NCBI RefSeq assembly: GCF_018717645.1
Contig: NZ_JAFLHG010000009.1
Coordinates: 1 to 64,000, forward strand
Reading direction: 5' to 3'
From: Microbacterium flavum
GTDB taxonomy: Bacteria; Actinomycetota; Actinomycetes; Actinomycetales; Microbacteriaceae
Length of the DNA: 64,000 nucleotides
Shown here: positions 38,347 to 47,223 of the stretch, in pieces
Position numbering within the stretch: position 1 is the first letter of the stretch
How the letters are laid out: each line of letters starts with the position of its first letter
Notes under the pieces: generated by a model
The model's input: the letters and a program-made list of their open reading frames with translations, nothing else
The model's database searches: none
What the model was told of the DNA's origin: nothing
Translations under genes and position numbers: made by a program

Positions 38347-38577
38347 CTGCTATAGACTCAAGGTGTGGGAACAGCGGCGTGATCGCCGGGCCCACCCACA
38401 GTCTAGGCGCGCGAGATGTGCGCCCTCACGAAGACACCGTACGTAGACACCGTCAAGACGCAACGGCCCTGAAAGCGGCATCCCACCCCTCGTCCACGAC
38501 CCTCCGATCGTGACCACGGCGGGGAAGTGGGAATGTCGGAGCGGATGACACCGCACGGGCACGAAGGAGGCAAGGCC
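38347..38577. promoter_or_regulatory. Divergent promoter region of ctaA and sufB
   Basis: TATAGACT at 38351-38358 reads as a rightward -10 box and AGTCTA at 38400-38405 (TAGACT leftward) as a ctaA -10 box. No convincing -35 hexamers were found. The sufB leader would be about 210 bases. No SufR-like regulator gene is adjacent. The ribosome site AAGGAGG for sufB is at 38564-38570. Confidence 0.45.
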
Positions 38578-39996
38578 ATGTCGGATGTGCTCATCGACCG
38601 ACCGGAGCTCGAAGGACTCGGCGTCTACGAGTTCGGCTGGCACGACACCGACGCCGCGGGCGCCGTCGCGCAGCGCGGCATCAACGAGGGCGTCGTGCGC
38701 GGCATCTCCGCGCTGAAGGACGAACCGGAGTGGATGCTGAAGACGCGTCTGAAGGGCTATCAGCTCTTCGGCCGCAAGCCGATGCCCACGTGGGGCGCGG
38801 ACCTGTCGGAGATCGACTTCGAGAACATCAAGTACTTCGTGCGTTCGACTGAGAAGCAGGCGCAGTCCTGGGAGGACCTCCCGGAGGACATCCGGAACAC
38901 GTACGAGAAGCTCGGCATCCCCGAGGCCGAGCGCGCGCGCCTGGTCGCCGGCGTCGCCGCGCAGTACGAGTCCGAGGTGGTCTACCACCAGATCAACGAG
39001 GAGCTCGAGAAGCAGGGTGTCATCTTCATGGACACCGACACGGCGCTCCGCGAGCACCCCGAGTTCTTCGAGGAGTACTTCGGCACCGTCATCCCCGCCG
39101 GCGACAACAAGTTCGCCGCCCTCAACACGGCCGTCTGGTCGGGCGGGTCGTTCGTCTACGTGCCGCCCGGCGTCCACGTCGAGATCCCGCTGCAGGCCTA
39201 CTTCCGCATCAACACGGAGAACATGGGCCAGTTCGAGCGGACGCTCATCATCGCCGACGAGGGCAGCTACGTGCACTACATCGAGGGCTGCACCGCGCCG
39301 ATCTACAAGTCGGACTCGCTGCACTCGGCCGTCGTCGAGATCATCGTGAAGAAGAACGCGCGCGTCCGCTACACGACGATCCAGAACTGGTCGAACAACG
39401 TCTACAACCTCGTCACCAAGCGCGCCGTCGCCCACGAGGGCGCGACCATGGAGTGGATCGACGGCAACATCGGCTCCAAGGTGACGATGAAGTACCCCTC
39501 GATCTACCTCATGGGCGAGCACGCCAAGGGCGAGACGCTCTCGGTGGCCTTCGCGGGTCCGGGCCAGCACCAGGATGCCGGCGCGAAGATGATCCACATG
39601 GCGCCGTACACGCAGTCCTCGATCGTCTCGAAGTCGATCGCACGCGGCGGCGGTCGCGCCGGCTATCGCGGCGAGGTCCGTGTGGACGAGAAGGCGCATC
39701 ACTCGGCGAACACGGTGCGCTGCGACGCGCTTCTGGTCGACACGAAGTCGCGGTCGGACACCTACCCCGCGATCGACATCCGCGTCGACGACGTGCAGCT
39801 CGGGCACGAGGCGACTGTCTCCAAGGTCAGCGAGGAGCAGCTGTTCTACCTCATGAGCCGCGGCATGCCCGAGGACGAGGCCATGGCGATGATCGTGCGC
39901 GGCTTCATCGAGCCGATCGCCCGTGAACTTCCCATGGAGTACGCGCTCGAACTCAACAAGCTCATCGAGATGGGCATGGAAGGATCCGTCGGCTGA
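38578..39996 (+). CDS. sufB: Fe-S cluster assembly scaffold SufB
   Basis: Core of the SufBCD scaffold that builds [4Fe-4S] clusters. Of 472 residues the second half is the SufBD beta-helix: [24 protein letters not shown], and N-T-V-R-C-D-A-L-L, which holds the conserved late cysteine. ATG at 38578 follows AAGGAGG and starts M-S-D-V-L-I-D-R; an in-frame upstream start at 38527 has no such site. It leads an operon sufB-sufD-Rieske-sufC-sufT with TGATG coupling to sufD. Confidence 0.96.
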   Translation: MSDVLIDRPELEGLGVYEFGWHDTDAAGAVAQRGINEGVVRGISALKDEPEWMLKTRLKGYQLFGRKPMPTWGADLSEIDFENIKYFVRSTEKQAQSWEDLPEDIRNTYEKLGIPEAERARLVAGVAAQYESEVVYHQINEELEKQGVIFMDTDTALREHPEFFEEYFGTVIPAGDNKFAALNTAVWSGGSFVYVPPGVHVEIPLQAYFRINTENMGQFERTLIIADEGSYVHYIEGCTAPIYKSDSLHSAVVEIIVKKNARVRYTTIQNWSNNVYNLVTKRAVAHEGATMEWIDGNIGSKVTMKYPSIYLMGEHAKGETLSVAFAGPGQHQDAGAKMIHMAPYTQSSIVSKSIARGGGRAGYRGEVRVDEKAHHSANTVRCDALLVDTKSRSDTYPAIDIRVDDVQLGHEATVSKVSEEQLFYLMSRGMPEDEAMAMIVRGFIEPIARELPMEYALELNKLIEMGMEGSVG

Positions 39997-41231
39997 TGAC
40001 GACAGCGACCCAGACCCCCGCAACGTCCGGACCGGGCAGCGCGGAGGGTCACATCGACCCTGCCGCGCGCCTTGTCGGCATTCCGGACAGCGACAGCTTC
40101 GTGCCCGTCCAGACGCGTTCCGAGCGCCCGACCTCGTTCGAGCCGGCCGATTTCGGCGCCCCCGTGGGTACCGAGGTCAACTGGAAGCACACGCCGCTCG
40201 CCCGGCTGAAGGATCTGCTGCGCGACGAGCCCGCCGCGCATGACGTGATCGGCGTGGAGGTCAGCGCCCCGGCCGAGGTCGAGCAGCGGCGTCTCTCGAT
40301 GGGGGAGGCCCCGCGCGGAGAGGTGTTCCGACCCGAGGACGTGCCGAGCGCGATCGCCTGGAAGCAGGAGGCCGAGGCTCCGCTGATCCGCATCCCCGCC
40401 GGTGTCGAGCTCGACGAGCCCGTCGTCGTCCGCCTCACCGGGCGCGGGGGAGTGGCGCACGCACACGTCGTCATCGAGGCGCAGCCCCACGCCCGCGGCA
40501 CCGTGATCCTCCGCCACGAGGGTACGGCGCAGCAGGCGCAGAACGTCGAGATCATCGTTCGCGACGGCGCGGCTCTCACCGTCGTCTCCCTTCAGCGCTG
40601 GGACGACGACGCCATCCACCTCGCCGCCCACCAGGCCCGCGTCGACCGTGACGCGTCGCTCACGCACGTCGTGGTGAGCCTCGGCGGCGGCATCGTCCGC
40701 GTCAACCCCTCGGTCGAGCTCGCCGGTGCCGGCGCGGACGGCAAGCTCTACGGCCTCTCGTTCGCCGACGCCGGTCAGCACTTGGAGAGCCAGGTCTATC
40801 TGCACCACAAGGGCGCCCATACGACCGGAGACGTGCTCTACAAGAGCGCTCTGCAGGGCGCCGCGGCGCGGACCGTCTGGATCGGCGACGTGCTGATCGG
40901 GCCGGATGCCACCGGCACCGACTCCTACGAGGCGAATCGCAACCTGGTCCTCACCGAGGGCGCCCGAGCCGACTCCATCCCGAACCTCGAGATCGAGACC
41001 GGCGACATCGTCGGCGCCGGGCACGCCAGTGCGACCGGGCGCTTCGACGACGAGCAGCTGTTCTACCTCCAGGCCCGCGGCATCGACGAAGAGGAGGCAC
41101 GTCGCCTCGTCGTCCTCGGCTTCCTCGCCGAGATCGTGCAGAAGATCGGCATCGATGACCTGCAGGAGGAGCTCATCGCCGCGATCGAAGCCGAGCTCGC
41201 CCTCCCGACCGACGCGGAGGCGTCCGCATGA
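39996..41231 (+). CDS. sufD: Fe-S cluster assembly protein SufD
   Basis: Scaffold partner of SufB and SufC. The 411 residues share the SufBD beta-helix, with T-G-D-V-L-Y-K-S-A-L-Q-G-A-A and the C-terminal Y-L-Q-A-R-G-I-D-E-E-E-A-R-R-L-V. The N-terminal ~100 residues are a variable helical part. The start ATG shares one base with the sufB stop, and the end overlaps the Rieske gene. Confidence 0.95.
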   Translation: MTTATQTPATSGPGSAEGHIDPAARLVGIPDSDSFVPVQTRSERPTSFEPADFGAPVGTEVNWKHTPLARLKDLLRDEPAAHDVIGVEVSAPAEVEQRRLSMGEAPRGEVFRPEDVPSAIAWKQEAEAPLIRIPAGVELDEPVVVRLTGRGGVAHAHVVIEAQPHARGTVILRHEGTAQQAQNVEIIVRDGAALTVVSLQRWDDDAIHLAAHQARVDRDASLTHVVVSLGGGIVRVNPSVELAGAGADGKLYGLSFADAGQHLESQVYLHHKGAHTTGDVLYKSALQGAAARTVWIGDVLIGPDATGTDSYEANRNLVLTEGARADSIPNLEIETGDIVGAGHASATGRFDDEQLFYLQARGIDEEEARRLVVLGFLAEIVQKIGIDDLQEELIAAIEAELALPTDAEASA

Positions 41232-41557
41232 CCGCGCAGAAGGTGCTGAGCCTCAGCGATCTGGAGCAGGACACCGCCGTGCGCGTCGAGGTGGACGGCG
41301 TGCCGATGGCCGTCGTGCTCGATGCGGAGGGCGAGGTCCACGCGATCGGCGACACCTGCACGCACGGCGACATCTCGCTCGCCGACGGGTTCGTCGAGGG
41401 CGACGCGCTGGAGTGCTGGGCGCACGGCTCGGCGTTCTCGCTGCGCACCGGACGCCCCCTGAATCTTCCGGCCTACGAGCCGGTGCCCGTGTACGAAGTG
41501 ACGATCGACGGGGACGACATCCTCATCGACCCCGCCGTCACCAAAGACGTGAACTGA
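41228..41557 (+). CDS. Rieske-type [2Fe-2S] ferredoxin of the suf operon
   Basis: A 109-residue soluble Rieske protein. The cluster ligands are C-T-H in D-T-C-T-H-G-D-I-S-L and C-W-A-H in L-E-C-W-A-H-G-S-A-F, the two-Cys two-His arrangement. Rieske genes embedded in suf operons are common in actinobacteria; they are proposed to supply electrons or help cluster transfer, which is not proven. ATG overlaps the sufD stop; sufC follows after 14 bases. Confidence 0.92.
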   Translation: MTAQKVLSLSDLEQDTAVRVEVDGVPMAVVLDAEGEVHAIGDTCTHGDISLADGFVEGDALECWAHGSAFSLRTGRPLNLPAYEPVPVYEVTIDGDDILIDPAVTKDVN

Positions 41558-41571
41558 AGAAGGAAACGACA

Positions 41572-42357
41572 ATGGCTGTTCTCGAGATCCGCGACCTGCA
41601 TGTGACGGTCGAGACCGACGAGGGGACCACCCCCATCCTCAACGGCGTGGACCTGACCGTCCGCACCGGCGAGACCCACGCGATCATGGGGCCCAACGGC
41701 TCCGGCAAGTCGACGCTCGCCTACACGATCGCGGGTCACCCGAAGTACACCGTCACGCAGGGGACCATCACCCTGGACGGCGAGGACGTCCTGGCGATGT
41801 CCGTGGATGAGCGGGCCCGCGCCGGCCTCTTCCTGGCGATGCAGTACCCGGTCGAGATCCCCGGCGTGACGGTCACGAACTTCCTCCGGACGGCGAAGAC
41901 CGCGATCGACGGCGAGGCTCCCGCGATCCGCTCCTGGACGAAGGACGTCAAGGCGGCGATGAAGAACCTCCGCATGGACCCCAAGTTCGCGGCACGCAAC
42001 GTCAACGAGGGCTTCTCCGGCGGCGAGAAGAAGCGCCACGAGATCCTGCAGCTGGAGCTCCTCAAGCCCGCGATCGCGGTTCTCGACGAGACCGACTCCG
42101 GCCTCGACGTGGACGCGCTGAAGATCGTGTCGGAGGGCGTCAACCGCGCCAAGGAGGCGACCGACCTCGGCGTGCTCCTCATCACCCACTACACGCGCAT
42201 CCTCCGCTACATCACGCCCGACTTCGTGCACGTGCTCGTGAACGGCCGCGTCGCCGAAGAGGGCGGCCCGGAGCTGGCGGAGCGCCTGGAGAACGAGGGC
42301 TACGACCGCTACACGGAATCCGTGCCGGCGGGGCCCTCCGACACCGTCGAAGCCTAG
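41572..42357 (+). CDS. sufC: Fe-S cluster assembly ATPase SufC
   Basis: ABC-type ATPase that drives the SufBCD scaffold. The 261 residues contain Walker A G-P-N-G-S-G-K-S-T (about 37-45), the SufC-specific signature G-F-S-G-G-E-K-K-R-H-E-I-L-Q, Walker B A-V-L-D-E-T-D-S-G-L-D and the switch histidine in L-I-T-H-Y. ATG at 41572 has AAGGAAAC upstream. Its TAG stop is the start of the -10 box of the next gene. Confidence 0.97.
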   Translation: MAVLEIRDLHVTVETDEGTTPILNGVDLTVRTGETHAIMGPNGSGKSTLAYTIAGHPKYTVTQGTITLDGEDVLAMSVDERARAGLFLAMQYPVEIPGVTVTNFLRTAKTAIDGEAPAIRSWTKDVKAAMKNLRMDPKFAARNVNEGFSGGEKKRHEILQLELLKPAIAVLDETDSGLDVDALKIVSEGVNRAKEATDLGVLLITHYTRILRYITPDFVHVLVNGRVAEEGGPELAERLENEGYDRYTESVPAGPSDTVEA

Positions 42358-42360
42358 GAT
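42355..42360 (+). promoter_or_regulatory. -10 box of the sufT-like gene that includes the sufC stop codon
   Basis: TAGGAT; its TAG ends sufC. CGACCT separates it from the ATG, so a separate leaderless transcript of the downstream gene is likely. Confidence 0.55.
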
Positions 42361-42366
42361 CGACCT

Positions 42367-42696
42367 ATGACCGCGACGCTCACCCCGGAGAAGTACGACG
42401 ACGTCACCGAGGCGCTCAAGGACGTCATGGACCCCGAGCTCGGCATCAACGTCGTCGATCTCGGCCTGATCTACGACCTGTCCTGGGACGAGGCGAACGA
42501 CGCACTCGTCATCCACATGACGCTGACCTCGGCCGGCTGCCCGCTGACGGATGTCCTCGAAGAGCAGACGGCGCAGGCACTGGACGACGTGGTGGACCGG
42601 TTCCGCATCAACTGGGTGTGGATGCCGCCGTGGGGCCCTGAACGGATCACCGACGACGGTCGCGACATGATGCGCGCCCTCGGCTTCGCCATCTGA
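42367..42696 (+). CDS. sufT: SufT-like metal-sulfur cluster assembly factor (DUF59/MIP18)
   Basis: A 109-residue Fe-S maturation factor. D-V-M-D-P-E-L-G-I-N-V-V-D-L-G-L-I-Y is the MIP18 signature, and the reactive cysteine sits in T-S-A-G-C-P-L-T-D. It acts late, delivering clusters to client proteins. It is the last recognisable suf gene; no sufS or sufU follows. The C-S lyase gene begins 14 bases later with a GAGGAGG site. Confidence 0.93.
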   Translation: MTATLTPEKYDDVTEALKDVMDPELGINVVDLGLIYDLSWDEANDALVIHMTLTSAGCPLTDVLEEQTAQALDDVVDRFRINWVWMPPWGPERITDDGRDMMRALGFAI

Positions 42697-42709
42697 GGAG
42701 GTTCGCACG

Positions 42710-43870
42710 GTGAGCACCACACCCTTGCGCGCCCTGCCCCTGGAGACGCTCCGCCGCCGGTCGAGCACCAAGTGGCGGACCTACCCGGAGGATGTCCTCC
42801 CGCTGTTCGTGGCGGAGACCGACTATCCCCTCGCCCCCGCGGTGACCGCCGTCCTCGCAGAAGCGGTCGCGAGCGGCGACACCGGGTACACACCGGCCGA
42901 CCCCGGCATCCGGGACGCCTTCGCGGGCTTCGCGCGGCGCCGGTTCGGCTGGGACGTCGACCCGGCGGGCGTGCGCTCGACGGCGGACGTCATGATGGGC
43001 GTCGTGGAGATCCTCCGCGCGACGATCCGACCGGGGGACGGCGTCGTCATCATGCCTCCCGTCTACCCGCCCTTCGCGCTCTGCACGGACGAAGCCGGGG
43101 GGATTCCCGTGTCCGTTCCGCTGACGGACACGGGCGCAGGCTGGGAGATCGACCTCGACGGCGTCGACGCGGCCCTGGCCGCCGGGGCCCGTGCGATCCT
43201 CCTGTGCAACCCGCACAACCCGACCGGAACGGTGCACAGTGCCGCGACGCTGGCCGCCCTGGCGGGCCTTGCGGAGCGCCACGGCGCCGTCGTCATCAGC
43301 GATGAGATCCACGCGCCGCTCGTCGCGGACGGGGTCGTCTACACCCCGTTCCTCACGGCCGGCGCGTCGGCGGCCCGGGTCGGGTTCGCGGTGACGAGTG
43401 CGTCGAAGGCGTACAACCTCGCCGGACTGAAGTGCGCCCTGATGGTCGCCGCGGATGACGCGACGATGCGGGTGCTGGCCGGCCTCAACCCCGAGGTGGA
43501 GTGGCGCACCGGCCTGTTCGGCGCCCTCGCGGCTGTCGCCGCGTTCGACGAGGCCTCCGATGAGTGGCTCGACGCGCTCCGCGCTGCGCTGGCCGAGAAT
43601 CGCGCGCTGCTCGGCGCGCTTCTCGCCGAGCACCTCCCGCGCGCGGTCTACCGGACGCCCGACGCAGGCTACCTCGCCTGGATCGATCTCTCCGCGTACA
43701 ACTGGGGCGATGACCCGGCCGCGTTCCTCCTCGATGCAGCGAAGGTCGCGCTCCACCACGGCCCGCAGTTCGGCGCGGAGGGGGCGGGCTACGCGCGACT
43801 GAACTTCGGGTGCTCGCCGGAGGTGCTCACCGAGGCGATCGCGCGCATCGGCGCCGTCGCGCGGTCGTGA
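42710..43870 (+). CDS. MalY/PatB-type PLP-dependent C-S lyase or aminotransferase
   Basis: A 386-residue fold-type I PLP enzyme. The lysine that binds PLP is in T-S-A-S-K-A-Y-N-L-A-G-L-K; N-P-H-N-P-T-G-T and S-D-E-I-H-A-P-L complete the cofactor site, and the opening R-R-S-S-T-K-W-R-T-Y-P is typical of MalY/PatB cystathionine beta-lyases, which split C-S bonds. It is cytoplasmic. The GTG start has GAGGAGG eight bases upstream. Its place straight after the suf genes, where a cysteine desulfurase is usual, is notable; aminotransferase activity cannot be excluded. Confidence 0.88.
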   Translation: MSTTPLRALPLETLRRRSSTKWRTYPEDVLPLFVAETDYPLAPAVTAVLAEAVASGDTGYTPADPGIRDAFAGFARRRFGWDVDPAGVRSTADVMMGVVEILRATIRPGDGVVIMPPVYPPFALCTDEAGGIPVSVPLTDTGAGWEIDLDGVDAALAAGARAILLCNPHNPTGTVHSAATLAALAGLAERHGAVVISDEIHAPLVADGVVYTPFLTAGASAARVGFAVTSASKAYNLAGLKCALMVAADDATMRVLAGLNPEVEWRTGLFGALAAVAAFDEASDEWLDALRAALAENRALLGALLAEHLPRAVYRTPDAGYLAWIDLSAYNWGDDPAAFLLDAAKVALHHGPQFGAEGAGYARLNFGCSPEVLTEAIARIGAVARS

Positions 43871-45261
43871 CCTCCGAGCCCCTGGGAGCGGCGGAGACCG
43901 GCTCGGGTCCTCGCCCGGCCGAATCGATCTGGCATCCGCCATTGGTCTGGGTGACCGTGGGAGCCGCGGCGATGATCTTCCTCGCCGCGATGCAGTCCCT
44001 CGCGGTGACGACGGTGATGCCACTCGTCAGCGCCGACCTCGGCGGAGCGTCCCTCTATGCGGTGGCCTTCGCGGGCACCCTCGCGACGAGCGTCATCGGC
44101 ATGGTGGCCGTCGGCGCGTGGTGCGACCGCACGGATCCCGTCCTCCCGCTCGCGAGCGCCGTCGGGCTGTTCGTCGCCGGACTCCTCATCGCCGGGCTCG
44201 CGCCTTCGATGCCGGTCCTGGTGCTGGGGCGACTGCTGCAAGGGCTCGGCACCGGCGGGCAGACGGTCGCGCTCTACGTCGTCGTGGCGCGCGTGTACCC
44301 CGCGGCAGTCCACGGGCGGGTGTTCGGCGCCTTCTCCGCCGCATGGGTGGTCCCCTCGATCATCGGCCCTTTCCTCGCCGGCTTCGTGGCGGAGCAGGCG
44401 CACTGGCGCTGGGTGTTCCTCGGCGTCGCGGCCCTCACCCTGATCGCCTTCGCGATCGTCTACCTGCGGCTGCACGGCCTTCCGCTCGGGACTGCGGAAC
44501 CCTCCCGGGAGCCGATCGCGCGGCGGCTGGCGCTCGCCTGCGCGGTCGCCGCAGGCGCCCTCGCTCTGAGCCTGGCGGGTGAGGCGGGACCGTTCGCCCC
44601 CGTCGTGATCGTGGCAGCCCTCCTTGCGATCGGCGCCGCGATCCGGCCCCTGCTTCCCCCCGGCACCCTGCGAGCCGCGCGCGGCCTTCCGAGTGTCATC
44701 CTCATGCGGGCGCTCATCGCGGGCGCCCTCTACGGGGCGGAGATCTACGTCCCGTACCTGCTGATCGACGACTACGGGTTCTCGGCGACGGCTGCCGGCC
44801 TCGGGCTGACGAGCGCTGCGCTCCTCTGGGCGGCGGGGGCGGAGGTGCAGGGCCGTCTCGGGGATCGCCTCGGTGACGTCCGCATCACCCTCATCGGTGC
44901 GAGCCTCCTGCTCGGGGCGACCCTCGCCGCCGCCGCGACCGCGGCATTCCACCTCGTGCCCGGCGTGATCATCGCGGGCTGGTCGCTCGCGGGCGCGGGC
45001 ATGGGATTGATGTATCCGCGCCTCACCGTCCTGACGCTCGCGTATTCCACGCCCCGGAACCAGGGGTTCAACTCGTCCGCCCTCTCGATCTCCGACTCGG
45101 TCGGTGCGTCGGCATCCATCGCCGTCATGGGGCTCACCTTCGTCGCGCTGGAAGCGTCGGATGCCGCTTTCCCCGTCGTCTTCCTGATCGCCGGAGCCCT
45201 CGCCGTCCTCGCGATCGTCCCCGGACTGCGGATGTCGCGTTTGGCGGAGGTGGGCAGGTAA
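43867..45261 (+). CDS. MFS transporter (drug/metabolite exporter type)
   Basis: A 464-residue polytopic membrane protein with about 12-14 helices. The loop motif between helices 2 and 3 is G-A-W-C-D-R-T-D, and helix 4 starts L-V-L-G-R-L-L-Q-G-L-G-T-G-G-Q, both typical of MFS exporters. The substrate is unknown. GTG at 43867 overlaps the C-S lyase stop (GTGA), so the two are coupled. Its TAA stop lies inside the DtxR box of the next operon. An export role for a siderophore or sulfur compound is only a guess from position. Confidence 0.88.
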   Translation: MTSEPLGAAETGSGPRPAESIWHPPLVWVTVGAAAMIFLAAMQSLAVTTVMPLVSADLGGASLYAVAFAGTLATSVIGMVAVGAWCDRTDPVLPLASAVGLFVAGLLIAGLAPSMPVLVLGRLLQGLGTGGQTVALYVVVARVYPAAVHGRVFGAFSAAWVVPSIIGPFLAGFVAEQAHWRWVFLGVAALTLIAFAIVYLRLHGLPLGTAEPSREPIARRLALACAVAAGALALSLAGEAGPFAPVVIVAALLAIGAAIRPLLPPGTLRAARGLPSVILMRALIAGALYGAEIYVPYLLIDDYGFSATAAGLGLTSAALLWAAGAEVQGRLGDRLGDVRITLIGASLLLGATLAAAATAAFHLVPGVIIAGWSLAGAGMGLMYPRLTVLTLAYSTPRNQGFNSSALSISDSVGASASIAVMGLTFVALEASDAAFPVVFLIAGALAVLAIVPGLRMSRLAEVGR

Positions 45262-45272
45262 GGCTAACCTAA
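45254..45272. promoter_or_regulatory. DtxR/IdeR iron box
   Basis: GCAGGTAAGGCTAACCTAA matches the consensus TTAGGTTAGSCTAACCTAA at 16 of 19 positions, with a perfect right half. It ends five bases before the ATG of the siderophore-interacting protein and covers TAACCT (45265-45270), the likely -10 box. Iron-loaded repressor bound here would block the operon directly. Confidence 0.9.
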
Positions 45273-45277
45273 GGTCC

Positions 45278-46216
45278 ATGACCCGCCTCGATGCCCCCGT
45301 CCGGCCCGCCTACCGGCCGTACACGGTCCGGGTGGCCGCGGTGGACCGCCTCGCCCCTCACTTCGTGCGGGTGACCTTCACCGGCGACGAGCTGGAGCAT
45401 TTCGGGACGGCCGGTCTCGACCAGCGGATCAAGCTCGTCTTCCCGCTTCCGGGCATCCCCGGCGGGTACGCCGATTTCGGTCAGGATGCCGCGGCGGGGG
45501 ACTGGTACGACCGGTGGCGCGCGCTGCCGGCGGCGGAGCGGAACCCCTTCCGCACCTACACCGTCCGCCGCGTCGACGCCGACGCGCGCGAAGTGGACGT
45601 CGACTTCGTGGTGCACCACGACGCCGGCCCCGCCGGAAGCTGGGCCGATGACGCGACGCCGGGCGACGAGCTCGTGCTCGTGGGACCGGACGAGCGCAGC
45701 CCGGCCTCCCGCGTCGGACTCGACTGGCACCCGGGCACCGCGCGCCGCCTGCTCCTGGCCGGCGATGAGACCGCCGCGCCCGCGATCTGCGGGATCCTCG
45801 AATCGCTCGACCCGCGCTGTGACGTCGACGCCTTCATCGAGGTGCCCGCCGCAGCGGACATCCTCTCCCCGCGGGTCCCGCCCGGCGTCCGGCTCACGTG
45901 GGTGCCCCGCGCCGATGCCCCGCACGGCGAGCGGCTCGTCGCGGCGGTCGCCGCATGGACGCGTCGGCACCCGACCCTGCTTGCGCGTGCCGCAGCGCCG
46001 CGCCCGCAGGTCCTCGAGGAGATCGACGTCGACTCCGAACTCCTCTGGGACAGCCCCGAGGTCATCACCGAAGGCGAGTTCTACGCCTGGATGGCGGGGG
46101 AGTCCGGGACGGTGAAGACACTGCGGCGACACCTCGTCACCGGATGCGGCGTCGACCGCGGGCGCGTCGCCTTCATGGGCTACTGGCGCCTCGGGCAGGC
46201 AGAACGCTCCGAATGA
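45278..46216 (+). CDS. Siderophore-interacting protein (FAD-dependent ferric reductase)
   Basis: Releases iron from imported ferric siderophores by reduction. The 312 residues have an N-terminal FAD-binding barrel (R-T-Y-T-V-R-R near residue 91, the R-x-Y-[ST] flavin motif), a central SIP domain with L-L-A-G-D-E-T-A-A-P-A-I near 163, and the end G-Y-W-R-L-G, all typical of the ViuB/YqjH group. ATG at 45278 lies seven bases after TAACCT, within a DtxR-controlled and probably leaderless start. It overlaps the permease gene (ATGA) as first gene of a five-gene iron operon. Confidence 0.93.
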   Translation: MTRLDAPVRPAYRPYTVRVAAVDRLAPHFVRVTFTGDELEHFGTAGLDQRIKLVFPLPGIPGGYADFGQDAAAGDWYDRWRALPAAERNPFRTYTVRRVDADAREVDVDFVVHHDAGPAGSWADDATPGDELVLVGPDERSPASRVGLDWHPGTARRLLLAGDETAAPAICGILESLDPRCDVDAFIEVPAAADILSPRVPPGVRLTWVPRADAPHGERLVAAVAAWTRRHPTLLARAAAPRPQVLEEIDVDSELLWDSPEVITEGEFYAWMAGESGTVKTLRRHLVTGCGVDRGRVAFMGYWRLGQAERSE

Positions 46217-47223
46217 GCCCTCAGCATCGTCGCCGCACCCTCGTGGTCGCGGCCGTCGCCGTCGCGCTCCTGGGCGTCGCGGTGCTGCTCTCCCTCCTCG
46301 TGGGAGCGCGGGCCATTCCCGCCGCGGAGGTGTGGCGAGCCCTCATCGCACCGGATGCCGCGAACCCCGACCACCTCGTCGTCCTCACCCAGCGCGTGCC
46401 GCGCACAGTGATCGGGCTGTGCGCCGGCGCGGCGCTCGCTCTCGCCGGCACCGTCATGCAGGGCCTGACCCGCAACCCCTTCGCCGATCCGGGTCTTCTC
46501 GGAGTGAACGCCGGCGCCTCGGTCGCGGTGCTGGCGGCGATCACCCTGTTCGGACTGGTCACCCCCACGGGCTTCGTCTGGTTCGCCTTCGTCGGGGCGG
46601 CCCTCGCGGCTGTCCTCGTGGCCATCGTGGGCGGCCGGGGTCCGAACGGCGGCGACCCCGCGAAGCTCGCCCTCACCGGCGCTGCCGTCACCGCGGGGCT
46701 CATGGCGGTGACATTCCTCATCCTCACGACGAACATCCACGCCCTCGACGTCTACCGCTACTGGTCGGTGGGCGGCCTGACCGCCCGCGGCCTGGATGCC
46801 GTCGCCCTCGTCCTGCCGGCGCTCCTCATCGGCGCGATCCTCGCCCTGGCCTCCGCCCGAGGTCTCGACCTCATCGCGCTCGGCACGGCGACCGCGGCGG
46901 GGCTCGGGCAGGATGTCGCGCGCAGCCGCATCCTCGGGATCATCGCCGCCGTCCTGCTCTGCGGCGGGGCGACGGCGATCGCGGGTCCGCTCGTCTTCCT
47001 CGGTCTCGTTGTGCCGCACGCCCTCCGCGGGCTCGTCGGTGGAAGCTACGCGCGCCTCCTCGCCCTCGGCATCCCGCTCGGCGCCGCGCTCCTCCTCCTG
47101 GCGGACGTGATCGGCCGCGTCATCGCCCTCCCGGGCGAGATCCAGGCGGGCATCGTCGTGGCCTTCCTCGGCGCACCGCTGCTCGTCGCCCTCGTCCTCC
47201 AGCCGCGGAAGGTGGCCCTGTGA
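46213..47223 (+). CDS. FecCD-type ferric-siderophore ABC permease, subunit 1
   Basis: One of two channel subunits for import of iron-siderophore. It has 336 residues and about nine or ten helices. R-V-P-R-T-V-I-G-L-C-A-G-A-A-L-A-L-A-G marks the second helix, and G-L-V-V-P-H-A-L-R-G-L-V-G is the ATPase-coupling loop. The start ATG overlaps the SIP stop; it is coupled to the second permease as GTGA. Confidence 0.94.
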   Translation: MSPQHRRRTLVVAAVAVALLGVAVLLSLLVGARAIPAAEVWRALIAPDAANPDHLVVLTQRVPRTVIGLCAGAALALAGTVMQGLTRNPFADPGLLGVNAGASVAVLAAITLFGLVTPTGFVWFAFVGAALAAVLVAIVGGRGPNGGDPAKLALTGAAVTAGLMAVTFLILTTNIHALDVYRYWSVGGLTARGLDAVALVLPALLIGAILALASARGLDLIALGTATAAGLGQDVARSRILGIIAAVLLCGGATAIAGPLVFLGLVVPHALRGLVGGSYARLLALGIPLGAALLLLADVIGRVIALPGEIQAGIVVAFLGAPLLVALVLQPRKVAL

